In this document: one piece after another, positions 61,320 through 64,000 of the stretch
Layout of the letters: each line of letters starts with the position of its first letter
Position numbering within the stretch: the stretch's first letter is position 1
NCBI RefSeq assembly: GCF_013248905.1
Contig: NZ_JABRVS010000001.1
Location: 1,240,001-1,304,000 of the forward strand
From: Shewanella sp. VB17
Lineage (GTDB): Bacteria; Pseudomonadota; Gammaproteobacteria; Enterobacterales; Shewanellaceae
Length of the DNA stretch: 64,000 nucleotides
Reading direction: 5' to 3'
Notes under the pieces: model-generated
Seen by the model: only the letters and a program-made list of their open reading frames with translations
Databases searched by the model: none
What the model was told of the DNA's origin: nothing
Program-made: the position numbers and the translations under genes

Positions 61320-62095
61320 GTCATAAGTCGATTAACAACCAAACCATGTCCGCCAAAGCCAGTCTATTACCCGGTAATGTTAGCGAGCTTGAGCGCGATC
61401 TTGATGTCGCTATTGCGCGCATTGAAGAGTTGAGCATTCCCATCAGCGAACTGTGGGACCCGTGGCATTGCCCGCTCGATGCCTTGCCGTTTCTAGCCTG
61501 GGCATTATCGGTGGATCAATGGCGCAGTGATTGGTCTGCAACCGTTAAGCGGCAAGTGGTGGCAGGCAGCATTGATGTTCATCGCATTAAAGGAACGCGC
61601 ACCGCCATAGAGCTGGCGCTGGCAGACTTAGGGGTGACGGTGGACTTAGTTGAATGGTTTGAGGCTCAGCCAATGGCGGTGCCTTACACTTTTGATATCA
61701 CCGCCTGGGTGAACCAAAATCTGACGGTGGGCGCGCCGAGTATATTAGGGCCTGAATTGTATCAGCAGCTTTTTGCCGCCGTGGTCAATGCTAAAAATAC
61801 CCGTTCGGGGTTTACGTTTAAAGTTGGGGCTAAATTTGGCGCCAATGCCATTGGCGCGAGTTCGGTGTTCGAGGGGCAAGTGGCGATTGCTCGTCGCGAT
61901 ACCCAAGCGGTGCAAGTGCCACTGGCGGGTCAGTCAGCCATGACCATGGCAATGGCTGGGATAGGGGTCGGTGTGAGTCGACATTCGACTCAGTCTATTA
62001 TTGATGCCTCGCCCACACCCGCAGCAGTGCAAGTGGCCTCCGGGTTGCAAGGCAGTGCACTGATTTATCGGCGCGTGGAGCCGACAATGGTTTAG
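61316..62095 (+). CDS. I: Tail/baseplate protein, gpI-like, cassette 2
   Basis: 259 residues from ATG 61316, overlapping J (ATGA). SLLPGNVSELERDLDVAIA, LWDPWHCPLDALPFLAWALSVDQW, IHRIKGTRTAIELALADLG and C-terminal IGVGVSRHSTQSIIDASP identify gpI. The stop codon lies in the first unit of a 12-bp tandem repeat. Confidence 0.88.
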   Translation: MSHKSINNQTMSAKASLLPGNVSELERDLDVAIARIEELSIPISELWDPWHCPLDALPFLAWALSVDQWRSDWSATVKRQVVAGSIDVHRIKGTRTAIELALADLGVTVDLVEWFEAQPMAVPYTFDITAWVNQNLTVGAPSILGPELYQQLFAAVVNAKNTRSGFTFKVGAKFGANAIGASSVFEGQVAIARRDTQAVQVPLAGQSAMTMAMAGIGVGVSRHSTQSIIDASPTPAAVQVASGLQGSALIYRRVEPTMV

Positions 62096-62170
62096 GTAAT
62101 GGTTTAGGTAATGGTTTAGACAATGGTTTAGATAATGGTTTAGACAATAGTTTAGACAATAGTTTAGACA
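62085..62170 (+). repeat. 12-bp tandem repeat (AATGGTTTAGRY type) at the end of gpI
   Basis: About seven units of AATGGTTTAGGT/AATGGTTTAGAC, beginning at the gpI stop. Each unit carries an in-frame TAG, so the repeat cannot extend the protein. Confidence 0.9.
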
Positions 62171-62360
62171 GAGCATAAGCACAGCTAATATCAGTCCAAT
62201 AGTAGCCAATACCAGTTAGCAGTTAATAAGAGTTAGCCGTTAATAACAGTTAGCTGTCAATAATAGCTAGCGCCGTTAATGCGGCCACAAAGAGAGCTAT
62301 ATAAATAGCTAAACAAATGATTAAATTAATCATTAAATAAATCATACAGGAATGTAAAAC
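62096..62360. other. Repeat-rich spacer between gpI and spike cassette 4
   Basis: Holds the 12-bp repeat, then about five degenerate ~15-bp GTTAGC-(N)-GTTAATAA-like units (62213-62280) and AT-rich palindromic sequence near 62310-62345 (ATGATTAAATTAATCAT). No ORF. The leader of the next gene (CAGGAATGTAAAAC) is at the right end. Confidence 0.7.
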
Positions 62361-63161
62361 ATGAGTTTAGAGCAACAAATCACCGCCCTGGTGACATCAT
62401 CGAACGCCTTAACTGAGGTGGTTGATGGCAAGATAAGGGAGATAGATGAGAAGGTTGCTGAAGTAACCAGTATTGTAGAATCAACGATTCGAAGTAAAAT
62501 GGTAAAAACATTTTACTTGCATCAAACGACAGGTAATGATTCTAATTCTGGCTCTAGAGAAAATCCCATTCGAACATTAAGTGAGGTATCGAAGCGAGTT
62601 ATTCCTGGCGGTTGTCATAGAGTTATTTTATTAGATGATTATCGTTTTGATCCTAAATTAGACAATGACCAGTGGACGTTTGCACCTTTGTTATGCACGA
62701 TTATGATTATCGGTGATGGTAGTAGCAAAGATTTTACATTTGTTGCCCACCCTAGACATATGAGATGGGTTGGACGAACACAAAATGTTTCTTCACGAAT
62801 TGATACATCATCCGGCGTAACAATTGGAATGGAAAATTTGAGACTGAGACTGGATAAATCTCAAATGGATGATGGCTATGAACTAAATAGTCGATTCGTG
62901 TTATTTTCTACGAATGCAAGTTTTACATATTCACCTATGGTAAAAGTGCGATTTCACAAGTGTGATTTATCATTAGTGTTAGGTGAATTACCGGAAGGTA
63001 CTTTTCTATTAGAGAAGACTAATAACTTTGCCGTTATTGTTGCTCGATCGTGTGTTTATCCAAATGATCAAGCATTACTGGATAAATTAATACTAGATGC
63101 AACCCAAGCTGATAAGTTACAGGGCTCTATCTATACAGACATGGCATTAAGGACATCATAA
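62361..63161 (+). CDS. Spike/fibre cassette 4, beta-helix tailspike-like protein
   Basis: 266 residues. The anchor MSLEQQITALVTSSNALTEVVDGK is a diverged version of the MSTQETGALI...NNMTATV anchor, and the following FYLHQTTGNDSNSGSRENPI is again a beta-helix entry motif. The body is unrelated to cassettes 1-3. It takes the place normally held by fibre H after I in this second baseplate set. Confidence 0.75.
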   Translation: MSLEQQITALVTSSNALTEVVDGKIREIDEKVAEVTSIVESTIRSKMVKTFYLHQTTGNDSNSGSRENPIRTLSEVSKRVIPGGCHRVILLDDYRFDPKLDNDQWTFAPLLCTIMIIGDGSSKDFTFVAHPRHMRWVGRTQNVSSRIDTSSGVTIGMENLRLRLDKSQMDDGYELNSRFVLFSTNASFTYSPMVKVRFHKCDLSLVLGELPEGTFLLEKTNNFAVIVARSCVYPNDQALLDKLILDATQADKLQGSIYTDMALRTS

Positions 63162-63436
63162 TGGAACTAATTGATTTTGTTGTTGGTGATAAATTATATA
63201 AATCATTTACACGAGAAGATGCAGAAAAAGCAGGAGTAGACCTTGTTATATTTGATGCGGCTTTAGTCAATCATAAGAAAGCAGCAGTTATGAATAATCG
63301 ACTTACGGCATATAAAACAGAATCAGACCGACTTTATATGGAATGGCAGTTTGATAAGACGCCAGAATCTGAGAGCCGTTGGCGACAGAAAGTCATAGAA
63401 ATCAAAACTCGTTATCCTCTGCTAACAGAAACCTAA
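63161..63436 (+). CDS. Chaperone-like partner of spike cassette 4
   Basis: 91 residues; coupled to the spike (TAATG). C-terminal AYKTESDRLYMEWQFDKTPESESRWR and IKTRYPLLTET match the cassette 2 partner. Full-length relative to the truncated cassette 3 copy. Confidence 0.75.
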   Translation: MELIDFVVGDKLYKSFTREDAEKAGVDLVIFDAALVNHKKAAVMNNRLTAYKTESDRLYMEWQFDKTPESESRWRQKVIEIKTRYPLLTET

Positions 63437-63439
63437 CTC

Positions 63440-63462
63440 ACCGCCAATTTGGCGGTTTTTTT
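63440..63462 (+). terminator. Terminator closing spike cassette 4
   Basis: ACCGCC/GGCGGT stem, AATTT loop, T7: the conserved cassette boundary. Confidence 0.9.
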
Positions 63463-63468
63463 ATGCCC

Positions 63469-63520
63469 TAATGCTAGTGCTTAATGCTAGTGCTCAATTC
63501 TGGGGGCTCAATGCTAGTGC
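63469..63520 (+). repeat. Short repeats of AATGCTAGTGCT
   Basis: Three clear copies (near 63471, 63484 and 63509) in non-coding DNA after the terminator. The stretch 63463-63699 otherwise shows no gene. Confidence 0.7.
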
Positions 63521-63699
63521 TTTGGCTGTTGGGTGCTGTGACAGCGTGCTATGCATTAAAGCGCAGTGACGTGGGCAACATTAGGTTTTCAATGCCAGTG
63601 CCAAGGTTGAGAGTCGAAAGTTGAGGTCTGAGTTAGTGTGAGAAGAACAAGCGGCGATTGCGGGTTGTGAATTTGAGTCGCGTGATTGCGGCTTGAGTA

Positions 63700-63859
63700 T
63701 TGCGTGCGATCGCGGTGGAAATGACTGGGAGCGTTGCTGGTATTGGCCAGCACGGTTTTTGGTCAGTTATCGATGTCGCCCCCGACCCTGTGACTGTAAA
63801 CGTAACCGTTATCTCACCGGGCAAGGGGCGCTGGTTTATAGACGGATGGAGGCAAGATT
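63700..63859 (+). pseudogene. Remnant of a gpI-like 3' end
   Basis: The frame encodes VEMTGSVAGIGQHGFWSVIDVAPDPV then VNVTVISPGKGRWFIDGW. Its pattern resembles the C-terminus of the cassette 2 I protein (AGIGVGVSRHSTQSIIDASPTPA), and it ends just before a fibre H start, as gpI normally does. There is no upstream body of the gene and an in-frame stop lies before it, so it is probably a decayed I gene fragment. The similarity was judged by eye. Confidence 0.4.
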
Positions 63860-64000
63860 GTGAGCGCATTAATACCTGTTATCACCACCAAAGGTTTGAA
63901 AGCGGTATTTAGTCAAACCAATGCGGGGTTTGCCGCTGAAATCACCCATATAGCACTTGGTGACAGCGGTAGAACGCCGAGAAAAAAATGAACGTACATT
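63860..64000 (+). pseudogene. H: Start of a P2 gpH-like fibre gene, frame broken at A7, cut by window edge
   Basis: GTG 63860 with GGAGG upstream encodes MSALIPVITTKGLKAVFSQ then ...GFAAEITHIALGDSGRTP, the DUF3751 fibre N-terminus, clearer than in cassette 1. The frame ends RKK-TGA at 63989. Removing one A from the A7 run (63982-63988) restores R-K-N-E-R-T, the residues expected in the family. Either a real +1 frameshift mutation, a programmed event, or a sequencing error. The gene continues beyond the window. Confidence 0.65.

Noticed and set aside
58549..63520. Tandem short repeats considered as a CRISPR array
   Set aside because: Units are 12-15 bp, contiguous and without unique spacers; no cas genes are present.
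63700..63912. A 70-residue independent gene
   Set aside because: No leader at its start, its end overlaps the well-supported fibre start, and its sequence fits a gpI C-terminal remnant better.

Overview
The window looks like chromosomal DNA of a Shewanella-like marine gammaproteobacterium. The evidence is the host gene order rpsF-priB-rpsR-rplI ... dnaB-alr, a CheX-type chemotaxis protein, an S46 peptidase, a Trp-rich TIGR02450-type protein, AT-rich intergenic DNA and general protein similarity. The species is an inference.

Region 1 (1-36.5 kb) is mostly host chromosome. It opens inside a nonribosomal peptide synthetase (end of an adenylation domain, carrier domain, thioesterase). A secreted protein follows that aligns well with the leukocidin/alpha-hemolysin family of beta-barrel pore-forming toxins. 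Next is a glycine/D-amino-acid catabolic divergon: dadA, gcvT and a Na+/alanine-glycine symporter on the minus strand, an XRE-cupin regulator, and glyA-gcvH-gcvP on the plus strand. Then come a soluble PAS-PAS chemoreceptor, a B12/radical SAM protein, and small genes for a HAD phosphatase, CIA30, an SDR, a DCC1-like protein, a flavin reductase and the Trp-rich protein. The ribosomal/replication operon, an S46 peptidase, dnaB, alr, a D15-like outer-membrane protein, CheX and a secreted zinc metalloprotease complete the block. Two copies of a ~230-bp miniature inverted-repeat element with 4-bp target duplications lie at 1753-1981 and 32873-33105. A second MITE-like element lies at 5105-5402.

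Region 2 (about 37.5-64 kb, running off the right edge) is a phage-derived contractile-tail element. Its left arm has a repressor, operator-like repeats, a replication pair (HTH/DnaT-like and DnaC-like), small regulators and a possible late antiterminator. It then goes straight into tail genes, with no terminase, portal, capsid or integrase in the window. The order is: baseplate cassette 1 (DUF1834-like, V, W, J, I), fibre H, three spike/chaperone cassettes, sheath, tube, E/E+E', tape measure, U, X, D, lysis genes, then a second divergent baseplate cassette (DUF1834-like, V, W, J, I), a fourth spike/chaperone pair, and finally a gpI-like remnant with the start of another fibre gene, apparently frameshifted. 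The order from regulators through baseplate to sheath, tube and tape measure resembles R-type pyocins (P2-like tailocins).

The most interesting signals are all in region 2. One tail shaft is flanked by two non-identical baseplate modules. Each module, or its lysis leader, is preceded by the same 99-bp element plus a terminator. Four spike genes share an N-terminal anchor and carry divergent bodies; the first three also share DNA-level cassette boundaries. A textbook T6G -1 frameshift site joins E to E'. The tape measure carries three ~80-residue repeats. Together these suggest a multi-specificity tailocin or defective prophage whose receptor-binding parts are being exchanged. Whether capsid genes lie to the right of position 64000 cannot be seen here.
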